From: Muribaculaceae bacterium
GTDB taxonomy: Bacteria > Bacteroidota > Bacteroidia > Bacteroidales > Muribaculaceae
Assembly: GCA_022509145.1 (NCBI GenBank)
Contig: JAFLTX010000001.1
Location: 53,161 to 117,160, forward strand
Direction: 5' to 3'
Length of the DNA: 64,000 bases
Positions within the stretch are counted from its first letter, which is position 1. Each line of letters opens with the position of its first letter. This document shows positions 26,029 to 32,144 of the stretch, one piece after another. The translations under genes and the position numbers were made by a program. The notes below the pieces were generated by a model. The model was not told where the DNA came from, did no database searches, and saw only the letters and a list, made by a program, of their open reading frames with translations.

Positions 26029-26715
26029 ATGATTTTGAATATTGAGACGTCATCAAAGCGTTGTTCGGTGGCGATCACTCATGAAGGAGAGGTGAAATTC
26101 CGGATGGTTTCCGACTGTGAGATGGACCATTCCGCGCGCCTTGCGCCGTTTGTCGACGAGGCATTGCGCCAGCTGAAACTCCACGACGCCAAGCTCGAGG
26201 CCGTGGCCGTAAGTATGGGTCCGGGGTCTTATACAGGCCTCCGCATAGGTCTCTCCCTGGCCAAAGGCCTCTGCTTCGGCAGCGACCTCCCGCTAATCGG
26301 AATCCCCACCCTCGAATTGATGGCTACAAAAGCCCTCTTCGCGATGGGGCCGCTTCCCGAAGGCGCTCTCTTCATCCCCATGATAGATGCGCGGCGCATG
26401 GAGGTCTACACTGCAGCTTATGACGAAGGGTTGCGACAGGTGGTTGAACCGCAGCCTATGATTCTCTCGGAAGAATCTTACAAAGAGTTTGCCGAAAGAC
26501 CCATTATCCTGATCGGCGACGGGGCTGAAAAAGCTCTTCCCGTTTTGCCGTTCACCCCGATTGCCGTCTATCCGGAGATGCCGCTGGCCGAGGATATGAC
26601 AGCCCTCTCGGAGAGGGCGCTCCGCAAGGGCGATTTCCTCGATATTGCCTATTCCACGCCTTTCTATCTGAAGAATTTCCAGGCAACCACTCCGAAAAAT
26701 AAAATTTTTGTGTAA
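26029..26715 (+). CDS. tsaB: tRNA threonylcarbamoyladenosine synthesis protein TsaB
   Basis: Partner of TsaD and TsaE in making t6A37 on ANN-decoding tRNAs. The 228 residues begin MILNIETSSKRCSVAI, and the family block SMGPGSYTGLRIGLSLAKGL is intact; the protein has the ASKHA fold but lacks the metal site of TsaD. The threonylcarbamoyl-AMP synthase of the same pathway is encoded at 60.6-61.2 kb, so the two genes are unlinked. Confidence 0.93.
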   Translation: MILNIETSSKRCSVAITHEGEVKFRMVSDCEMDHSARLAPFVDEALRQLKLHDAKLEAVAVSMGPGSYTGLRIGLSLAKGLCFGSDLPLIGIPTLELMATKALFAMGPLPEGALFIPMIDARRMEVYTAAYDEGLRQVVEPQPMILSEESYKEFAERPIILIGDGAEKALPVLPFTPIAVYPEMPLAEDMTALSERALRKGDFLDIAYSTPFYLKNFQATTPKNKIFV

Positions 26716-26720
26716 ATTTG
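26713..26720 (+). promoter_or_regulatory. possible -7 box before the DUF4290 gene
   Basis: TAAATTTG overlaps the tsaB stop codon and lies 38 bp before the next ATG. No -33 box is visible, so this may be coincidence. Confidence 0.3.
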
Positions 26721-26758
26721 CAGTTGCTACACATCTATAGAAAGAATACCGACGGAAT

Positions 26759-27349
26759 ATGATTCCATACAACACACGCCAAACCAAGCTTGCACTGCCG
26801 GAGTACGGCCGGCTGGTGCATGAGATGATTGATATATGCGGCGGTATTGAAGACCGCGACAGCCGTAACGCGTTTGCAGCCGTTATCGTGGAGACGATGA
26901 AGGCGATGACTCAGGAGAAAGGGAAATTCCCCGACGACAGAAAATATTGGGACCACATCCACGCCATAAGCGCCGGGCAGCTCGACATTGATTATCCTTA
27001 CGGCACTCCCCAGGAGGCGGCCGAGCAGGAGCCCCCGAAGAAAATCCCTTACAGTGCCTCTGATTTTGGCAGGCGCCATTACGGCCACATTCTGCAGAAG
27101 TTGGTGAGGGAGGTGGCCATGATGCCCAATTCGGAAGATAAGGACGCTTGCGTGGAGCTCCTTGCCACCCATATCAAGAAGAGCCTCGTGGTCAACAACA
27201 GCGAGAACTCCACCGACGAGATAGTGCTGTCAGACCTCGCAGCCATGTCGTCGGGCAAGATCCAGGTGGAAGAAGGCCTTTTCGACCTCCCCGAATATAA
27301 GGAGGAGAAGCCGACGAAAACGGCTAAAAAGAAGAAAAACAACAGGTAA
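26759..27349 (+). CDS. DUF4290 family protein
   Basis: A 196-residue protein starting MIPYNTRQTKLALPEYGR, which I recognise as the Bacteroidetes-specific DUF4290 family. It looks cytosolic and helical, with a highly charged C-terminal tail (EEKPTKTAKKKKNNR). No catalytic motif is evident. Its place directly before murA, 15 bp away, is suggestive of a cell-envelope or growth role, but this is inference from neighbourhood only. Confidence 0.8.
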   Translation: MIPYNTRQTKLALPEYGRLVHEMIDICGGIEDRDSRNAFAAVIVETMKAMTQEKGKFPDDRKYWDHIHAISAGQLDIDYPYGTPQEAAEQEPPKKIPYSASDFGRRHYGHILQKLVREVAMMPNSEDKDACVELLATHIKKSLVVNNSENSTDEIVLSDLAAMSSGKIQVEEGLFDLPEYKEEKPTKTAKKKKNNR

Positions 27350-27364
27350 TAACCCGGTAAAAGC

Positions 27365-28675
27365 ATGAGCAGTTTCATTGTAGAAGGCGGACGTCGCCTC
27401 GTAGGCACGGTATCTCCTCAGGGCGCCAAGAACGAGGCGCTCCAGGTGATTTGCGCCACGCTGCTGACCGGCGAGAAGGTGACAATCTCCAATCTCCCTG
27501 ACATCCTCGATGTGAAAAACCTCATCGAGCTGCTCCGCGAAATGGGAGCGGAAGTCAACTTCACCGCGCCGGACGTGTGTGAATTCCAGGCAAAGGATAT
27601 CAATCTGGATTACGTCTTCTCGCCGGAATTCCGACGTAAGGCACAGAGCCTCAGAGGTTCGGTGATGGTTACGGGTGCGCTTCTCGGCCGTTATGGGAAA
27701 GCTCTGCTTCCCAAACCGGGCGGCGACAAGATAGGCCGCCGCCGTCTCGACACCCACTTCCTCGGTTTTGAGAAACTGGGCGCTTCATTCGAATATGACT
27801 CCTTCTTGAAGATTTACCATATCGAGGCGAAAGAGGGGCTTAATGGCACGTTTATCCTCCTCGACGAAGCCTCCGTGACTGGTACCGCCAACCTTATCAT
27901 GGCCTCGGTCTTGGCCAAGGGCGTCACCACGCTCTACAACGCCGCGTGCGAGCCATACGTGCAGCAGCTCTGCCTCATGCTCAACAGGATGGGGGCAAAA
28001 ATCTCGGGTGTCGGCTCCAACCTGCTCACAATCGAGGGCGTCGAGGCTCTCCACGGTACGGACCATCGCCTTCTGCCCGACATGATCGAGGTGGGAAGTT
28101 TCATAGGAATCGCCGCCATGACCGGGGGAGATGTGACTTTGAAGTCGGTAAGCATGAAAGACCTCGGCGTGATGCCCGATGCCTTCCGCAGGCTCGGGGT
28201 GTCGCTCGAAGTGACCGGTGACGATATCAGGGTGAACCAAAAAGAGATTTATGAGATCGACACGTTTATCGACGGCTCGATAATGACGTTCTCAGATGCT
28301 CCTTGGCCCGGTCTTTCGCCCGACCTTCTGAGCATCTTCCTTGTGGTGGCCACCCAGGCGAAGGGGAGTACTCTGATTCACCAGAAGATGTTTGAGAGCC
28401 GCCTCTTCTTCGTTGACAAGCTTATCGACATGGGCGCCCGCATAATCCTCTGCGACCCTCACCGCGCTGCCGTGATAGGAAGCGGAAGGTTCCACTACCT
28501 GCAGGCCACCGACATGGCGTCGCCGGATATCCGCGCCGGTGTGGCCATGCTCATAGCGGCCCTCGGTGCCCGCGGCACAAGCCGTATCCAGAACATCGGC
28601 CAGATCGACCGCGGATACCAGCAGATCGACAAGCGCCTGAATGCTCTCGGAGCTTCAATTATAAGAGAAGATTAG
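27365..28675 (+). CDS. murA: UDP-N-acetylglucosamine 1-carboxyvinyltransferase
   Basis: Transfers enolpyruvate from PEP to UDP-GlcNAc, the first committed step of peptidoglycan synthesis. The 436 residues contain the EPSP-synthase fold with the start block GTVSPQGAKNEALQ. The active-site loop reads KPGGDKIGRR: the cysteine that fosfomycin alkylates is replaced by Asp121, as in Mycobacterium and Chlamydia enzymes, so intrinsic fosfomycin insensitivity of this target is expected. The gene follows DUF4290 by 15 bp and precedes rimM by 66 bp. Confidence 0.95.
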   Translation: MSSFIVEGGRRLVGTVSPQGAKNEALQVICATLLTGEKVTISNLPDILDVKNLIELLREMGAEVNFTAPDVCEFQAKDINLDYVFSPEFRRKAQSLRGSVMVTGALLGRYGKALLPKPGGDKIGRRRLDTHFLGFEKLGASFEYDSFLKIYHIEAKEGLNGTFILLDEASVTGTANLIMASVLAKGVTTLYNAACEPYVQQLCLMLNRMGAKISGVGSNLLTIEGVEALHGTDHRLLPDMIEVGSFIGIAAMTGGDVTLKSVSMKDLGVMPDAFRRLGVSLEVTGDDIRVNQKEIYEIDTFIDGSIMTFSDAPWPGLSPDLLSIFLVVATQAKGSTLIHQKMFESRLFFVDKLIDMGARIILCDPHRAAVIGSGRFHYLQATDMASPDIRAGVAMLIAALGARGTSRIQNIGQIDRGYQQIDKRLNALGASIIRED

Positions 28676-28741
28676 ACCCCTGGAATAGAAGTTAAACCAA
28701 AATTACCCTCCCCGGAAAGGGATTGTGAAGAAGACGTAAGG

Positions 28742-29296
28742 ATGATAACACGCGATGATCTGTTTTGTGTAGGTCGCACTTTCCGTACCCACGGCTACAA
28801 GGGCGAACTCAAGGTAGACTTCACTCTCGATGAGGAAGACGTCATCGCTCAGATGCCCGTTTTCATCGAGATAGACAATATCCCGGTGCCGTTCTTCCCC
28901 GAGAAACTGAGAGGAGGGGTCGACAACAACGCTTTCATCAAATTTCGCGACATAGACTCCGACCAAGCCGCTGAATTTCTTCGTAACAAGAACTTGTATG
29001 TGATAAAAGCCGATCTTGCCGAGCGTCTGGGATGCACTCCCGACGATCTCTCGGCTTTCGAGGCCGGCTATGAAGGGTTCAGGATCGTGGATGCCGAGTC
29101 TGGTGACCTGATAGGCGAAGTGGCCGGGCTCGAAGAGGGCGTGGAGTATGATTATCTTCTTGTGAGATTAAACGATGGCGAAAAAGAAGTGTCTATTCCT
29201 TTGGTTGAAGATTTTATAACAGAGATATCAGAAGATGCCGACGGAGAAGGGGGCGAGATTCGAGTGGCCCTCCCCGACGGTTTTCTGGAGATTTGA
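28742..29296 (+). CDS. rimM: 16S rRNA processing protein RimM
   Basis: 30S maturation factor that binds ribosomal protein S19. The 184-residue protein has the N-terminal barrel with GRTFRTHGYKGELKV and a PRC-like C-terminal barrel (YDYLLVRLNDGEKEVSIPLV). The length is normal. Its TGA stop shares a base with the ATG of the next frame, suggesting coupled translation. Confidence 0.93.
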   Translation: MITRDDLFCVGRTFRTHGYKGELKVDFTLDEEDVIAQMPVFIEIDNIPVPFFPEKLRGGVDNNAFIKFRDIDSDQAAEFLRNKNLYVIKADLAERLGCTPDDLSAFEAGYEGFRIVDAESGDLIGEVAGLEEGVEYDYLLVRLNDGEKEVSIPLVEDFITEISEDADGEGGEIRVALPDGFLEI

Positions 29297-29640
29297 TGCG
29301 TTTTTCTAACAGTGAGGATATGGAAAATTACGTTTTTGACGAAGATAAAGCCCTGGCGTTCATCCGCGAGGCAGTCGGGAAGAAAGTAAGCGACAAATAT
29401 TCCGACGATGAAATCTTGTTTATCATAGACACAATCTGGGATTATTACGAAAACAAGGGTTTCCTTTCTCTCGATATGGACGAGACCGAAGAGGAAATTC
29501 TCGACGCCGACGACCTTATAGAATATGTGAAAAAAGAGGTGGCGGCCGACGAAGAGCTTATGATGGATCCCGCCGATATTTCTCAAATTGTAAAAGCTGA
29601 ACTTCAATATGAACAATCGCTCGAAGATGTCGGATTTTAA
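29296..29640 (+). CDS. small acidic protein, conserved-looking, function unknown
   Basis: A 114-residue, strongly acidic protein with MENYVFDEDKALAFIREAVG near its start and repeated Asp/Glu-rich helices (DMDETEEEILDADDLIEYV). No membrane segment, signal or cysteine motif. Two starts are possible: ATG 29296, overlapping the rimM stop, or ATG 29320, preceded by a GTGAGG ribosome-binding-like stretch. I do not recognise a family. Its 3' end overlaps the next gene, so it belongs to the rimM transcript. Confidence 0.7.
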   Translation: MRFSNSEDMENYVFDEDKALAFIREAVGKKVSDKYSDDEILFIIDTIWDYYENKGFLSLDMDETEEEILDADDLIEYVKKEVAADEELMMDPADISQIVKAELQYEQSLEDVGF

Positions 29641-30268
29641 GAAACTTCTATGTGCAGCCGTTTGTGCCTGCGGGCTTCTTCTTCCTTTAGAGGCCGGAGC
29701 CGCAGGAAGAGACGCAAAACTCGACGATTACTCTTTCATTGAGATGATCAATTCGGTCGACCTCGGCGACCAATCGGATTTCATCCAGCAGTTCCAGAAC
29801 AAAGAGGCGAGAGCCAAACTCCTGCCTAAATACAACGGTAAAGACGGATGCACCGTGGAGAATTACCGCAACAAGGAGGTGCTCCTCATCACCATTCCGG
29901 CGCGATTGCTCTTTGCTCCCAACGAAACTCTGCTCAACGACAAGGCTTCGGAATATCTGCAGCCGTTGAGGCGGTATCTGCGCCAGCCCGACACGTATCG
30001 CGTTCTTCTCGTGATGCACACCGACAACACCGGCTCCGAGCTCTATCGCGATGAAATCACGGAAGAGAGGGTGGAATCTATCTTCGAATGGTTTGAGGAG
30101 AGCGGGAGCGACACGTCATATCTCTTCCCCTATGCGATGGGCGACGAGATGCCTATCTACGAAAACGATTCGCAGAAAAACCGCGACGCCAACCGCCGCC
30201 TTGAAGTCTTCCTCATGCCCGGGAAGAAGATGCTCGACCAGGCAAAGAAGGGGAGAATAGAGTTTTAA
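29609..30268 (+). CDS. secreted OmpA-family peptidoglycan-associated protein
   Basis: A 219-residue protein with an N-terminal export signal (hydrophobic stretch LLCAAVCACGLLLPLEAGAA) and a C-terminal OmpA-like domain. The domain shows the MHTDNTGSELYRDEITEERV helix-strand block and the diagnostic NRDANRRLEV arginine motif that binds diaminopimelate in peptidoglycan. There is no beta-barrel, so it is probably a periplasmic peptidoglycan-binding protein. The start at 29609 overlaps the previous gene by 32 bp; ATG 29627 (MSDFKKLL) is an equally good start for the signal peptide. Confidence 0.8.
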   Translation: MNNRSKMSDFKKLLCAAVCACGLLLPLEAGAAGRDAKLDDYSFIEMINSVDLGDQSDFIQQFQNKEARAKLLPKYNGKDGCTVENYRNKEVLLITIPARLLFAPNETLLNDKASEYLQPLRRYLRQPDTYRVLLVMHTDNTGSELYRDEITEERVESIFEWFEESGSDTSYLFPYAMGDEMPIYENDSQKNRDANRRLEVFLMPGKKMLDQAKKGRIEF

Positions 30269-30286
30269 AAAGACTATATATTATTA

Positions 30287-30323
30287 TGTGTTTAACCGGT
30301 TATATAATGTGTTGTAACCGGTT
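30287..30323. repeat. two tandem AACCGGTT palindromes upstream of the MBL-fold gene
   Basis: TAACCGGTTA spans 30293-30302 and AACCGGTT recurs at 30316-30323, each preceded by ATGTGTT. The centres are 22 bp apart, about two helical turns. The central CG palindrome resembles operators of LacI-type regulators. They lie about 60-95 bp before the MBL-fold gene and could control it; no LacI-type gene is nearby. Confidence 0.55.
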
Positions 30324-30384
30324 TTGCAGTTTATATATTCCCGGTGTGAAGATAGATATCGGCCGGATTTAATCTTTTGAAATT

Positions 30385-31203
30385 ATGGGTGCGTATACGC
30401 TGACCTACATATATCACGATTGTTTCCTGCTTGAGCCGGATGCGGAGACTGCCGTTCTTTTCGATTATTGGAAAGATCCTTTGGCCGACAGCACCAACAA
30501 GGATTTCCCTCCGCTGCTTGAGAGGCTCAAGAGCAAAAAGCGCGTCTATATAATCGTGAGCCATCACCATAAAGACCATTTTTCCCGGCGCATTTTCCTA
30601 TGGGCGAAGGAGCTTCCGGATGTGAGATACATCGTGAGCGAAGACGTATTCAAGGCGGTGAAATATATGTTTACAGAAGGCTCGACGTATGCCGGCTACC
30701 GACCTCCGCGTGAATCCCTCACCGTGTTGAAGCCCGGGGAATCTTTCAACGACGGGTGTCTCTTGGTAAAAGCATATCGTTCTACAGATATCGGTAATTC
30801 TTATGCTGTCGAGACAGCCGAGCTTAAGGTTTTCCATGCCGGCGACCTCAACGCGTGGCTGTGGATTGATGAGTCCACCCCTGATGAGGTTGAAGAGGCG
30901 CGCAATAATTTCACGGAGATAATTTCAGAAATCAAGGCCGATTATCCGGCCTTTGATGTGGCTATGTTTCCCGTGGATTCGCGCATAGGACGCGAATATT
31001 GGTGGGGCGCCAAATATTTTGTAAATGCGGTAGACGTTGATTTGTTTGTGCCGATGCACTTTGAGCTTACCGAAGTTGAAGGCTTCGAATTGCGTCATCG
31101 TCTCGATGCCGGTGCCTTCGAGCTTTATGCCCGCGGCTCGTATGGCTCCTACCTTTTCTTGCAGCAGACCAGAAGCCGTTACCGTTCAGGCAACAATAAA
31201 TAG
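30385..31203 (+). CDS. MBL-fold metallo-hydrolase
   Basis: A 272-residue cytosolic protein with the metallo-beta-lactamase metal signature in SHHHKDH (His60, His62, Asp64, His65) and a later FHAGDLNAW metal-bridging segment. It resembles the COG2220 group of lactonase-like or UlaG-like hydrolases, not antibiotic beta-lactamases. Substrate is unknown. It is preceded by a pair of operator-like palindromes and is followed by a gene-poor stretch. Confidence 0.82.
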   Translation: MGAYTLTYIYHDCFLLEPDAETAVLFDYWKDPLADSTNKDFPPLLERLKSKKRVYIIVSHHHKDHFSRRIFLWAKELPDVRYIVSEDVFKAVKYMFTEGSTYAGYRPPRESLTVLKPGESFNDGCLLVKAYRSTDIGNSYAVETAELKVFHAGDLNAWLWIDESTPDEVEEARNNFTEIISEIKADYPAFDVAMFPVDSRIGREYWWGAKYFVNAVDVDLFVPMHFELTEVEGFELRHRLDAGAFELYARGSYGSYLFLQQTRSRYRSGNNK

Positions 31204-31249
31204 TTTCCGTTCAGGAATCAATAATCAAAAGCAAATCTTTGTAAAGGAT

Positions 31250-31275
31250 GCGCCGCTATAGATTCAAGCTGGCGC
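31250..31275. terminator. hairpin between the MBL-fold gene and a small minus-strand ORF
   Basis: GCGCCGCT pairs with AGC-T-GGCGC (one bulge). It lies between convergent reading frames and may act for both, but no strong U-run follows in either direction. Confidence 0.4.
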
Positions 31276-31288
31276 TTGCTGAACTTTC

Positions 31289-31438
31289 TTAGTTGATTAT
31301 CAGCTGAGAGAATGCTATCGATGTGAGGGGTGTGTACACCCTGGCGTATTGACGTATTATCTCAAGGGTGGTGTTTTTAGGTTTCCTCATTGATGTGTCG
31401 GACGCGCCTGCATCCTTAAAGTTGGTAAATTCTATCAT
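31289..31438 (-). CDS. 49-residue hypothetical protein
   Basis: An ATG-initiated frame with product MIEFTNFKDAGASDTSMRKP followed by a helical LEIIRQYARVYT block and a hydrophobic end (FSQLIIN). The amino acid composition and the amphipathic IIRQYARVY core look like a real protein rather than random sequence. From memory, short orphan proteins with a similar MRKP...IRQFARVY pattern recur in Bacteroidales genomes, but I cannot verify this here. No ribosome-binding site or good promoter is visible. Function unknown. Confidence 0.55.
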   Translation of the reverse strand: MIEFTNFKDAGASDTSMRKPKNTTLEIIRQYARVYTPLTSIAFSQLIIN

Positions 31439-31550
31439 AGGCAGACTTTTTTTAACTTACATATTATAAACGAAAAAGGTAACGCCATTATTATTATAAG
31501 CTTAGAAATTATCTTATCAAGACCCCGCCGACTGTTTTGGCAACATCTGC

Positions 31551-31585
31551 AAAAAGAGATTCCCCGACCTTGCCCGGCCGGGGAA
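31551..31585 (-). terminator. intrinsic terminator on the minus strand
   Basis: TTCCCCG (31560-31566) pairs with CGGGGAA (31579-31585); on the minus strand the stem is followed by TCTCTTTTT. It would end transcripts coming from the fragment at 31669-31725. Confidence 0.6.
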
Positions 31586-31591
31586 CTCCGC

Positions 31592-31632
31592 TTAACTAAA
31601 TAAAAATTGATTAACTAAGATTTCTTAACTAA
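31592..31632. repeat. three TTAACTAA direct repeats
   Basis: TTAACTAA occurs at 31592-31599, 31611-31618 and 31625-31632, the last two extended to TTAACTAAGA. Spacing is irregular (19 and 14 bp). Function unknown; too short and irregular for a CRISPR. Confidence 0.45.
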
Positions 31633-31668
31633 GAAAACCTTTTACCTGTAGTTATCCAATCGGCATGC

Positions 31669-31725
31669 TCATTCGCCTATTTTAAAGGGCCGGCCGTTGA
31701 TGGGGATAGAAATGTAAACTTTCAT
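31669..31725 (-). pseudogene. 18-codon fragment resembling the N-terminus of a DUF4406-type protein
   Basis: The frame starts with ATG at 31725 and reads MKVYISIPINGRPFKIGE before a stop. The start strongly resembles the first strand and loop of DUF4406 nucleoside-deoxyribosyltransferase-like proteins, which are often carried by phages and mobile elements. The rest of the domain is missing in all frames I checked, so this is a possible decayed remnant. The match is short and the call is tentative. Confidence 0.3.
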
Positions 31726-31746
31726 AGATTATATTTTGTTAATTAG

Positions 31747-31779
31747 TTGTATTCTACAGGGAAAAAAGTATTATCTTTG
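31747..31779 (+). promoter_or_regulatory. promoter of the candidate structured RNA
   Basis: TTG (31747-31749), 22 bp, then TATCTTTG (31772-31779), a perfect -7 box. The start of transcription would be at about 31784-31788, exactly at the 5' strand of the closing helix. Confidence 0.55.
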
Positions 31780-31784
31780 CAACA

Positions 31785-31895
31785 GATTAAGACCTAAACG
31801 CAATAGAGCCATGATGTCGGAACGGTGGCATTTGGTTTAAAGACCGTATGTGGAGGTATTCGAATTACCCGTTGCGTTTTTAGGTCTTATTATTT
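31785..31895 (+). ncRNA. candidate structured small RNA, about 105-110 nt
   Basis: The ends pair over a long helix: AAGACCTAAACGCAA (31789-31803) with TTGCGTTTTTAGGTCTT (31872-31888), 15 bp with a two-base bulge, followed by TTATTATTTT. Inside are an imperfect hairpin from GCCA (31808) to TGGC (31829), a hairpin CATTTGGT/ACCGTATG with a TTAAAG loop (31829-31850), and GGTA-TTCGAAT-TACC (31855-31869), whose loop looks like a tRNA T-loop. A good promoter ends just upstream. It is not a normal tRNA, SRP RNA or tmRNA. A 6S-like or Bacteroidales-1-like RNA is possible because of the end-to-end pairing. Confidence 0.55.
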
Positions 31896-32144
31896 TACCC
31901 TTTTATATTTCTTGAGTGTAAACTGCTGGGAATTACTTTTCCCAGCAGTTATATAGTTAACTATATTGCCCTTTTTGCCGTTGACTTTGAGATTATAGTT
32001 GGAATGAACTACAAATTTTTCATTCCGTTCACGATCGAAATATATAAAGGCTTTGCCGTCATGATATATCTTCTTTCCTGCTCTCCTGATAGGAAATTCT
32101 GCGAGATGTTCAGGCGATAATTGATTTTTTACCTGATTATCTAA
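31890..32144 (-). pseudogene. start-less 84-codon open frame, probable gene remnant
   Basis: Downstream of the T9SS-protein stop, in the +1 frame, 84 codons are open and then end at TAA 31890-31892. No ATG, GTG or TTG occurs in the frame. The composition looks protein-like, with a block KKIYHDGKAFIYFDRERNEK and a basic end KKYKRVK. It could be the 3' end of a lost gene or an accident of AT-rich DNA. I do not recognise it. A perfect 12-bp hairpin lies inside it. Confidence 0.35.
31921..31950. terminator. perfect 12-bp hairpin
   Basis: AACTGCTGGGAA (31921-31932) pairs perfectly with TTCCCAGCAGTT (31939-31950) across a 6-nt loop. It lies downstream of the candidate RNA on the plus strand and of the T9SS-protein gene on the minus strand. 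No long U-run follows, so it may be a back-up terminator or processing element. Confidence 0.5.

Noticed and set aside
30385-31203. Beta-lactam resistance gene
   Set aside because: The protein has the MBL fold but no signal peptide and belongs to the UlaG/COG2220-like hydrolases, not to class B beta-lactamases.
31592-31632. CRISPR or attachment site from TTAACTAA repeats
   Set aside because: Repeats are 8-10 bp, spacing is irregular, and there are no cas genes, integrase or tRNA target.
31812-31841. Nine-codon peptide (MMSERWHLV) inside the candidate RNA
   Set aside because: Too short to judge, no ribosome-binding site, and it lies across the structured hairpins.
31798-31878. tRNA gene inside the candidate RNA
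   Set aside because: An acceptor-like stem and T-loop-like hairpin exist, but the D-arm and anticodon arm do not fold properly, the invariant G53-C61 pair is missing and the helix continues beyond the acceptor.
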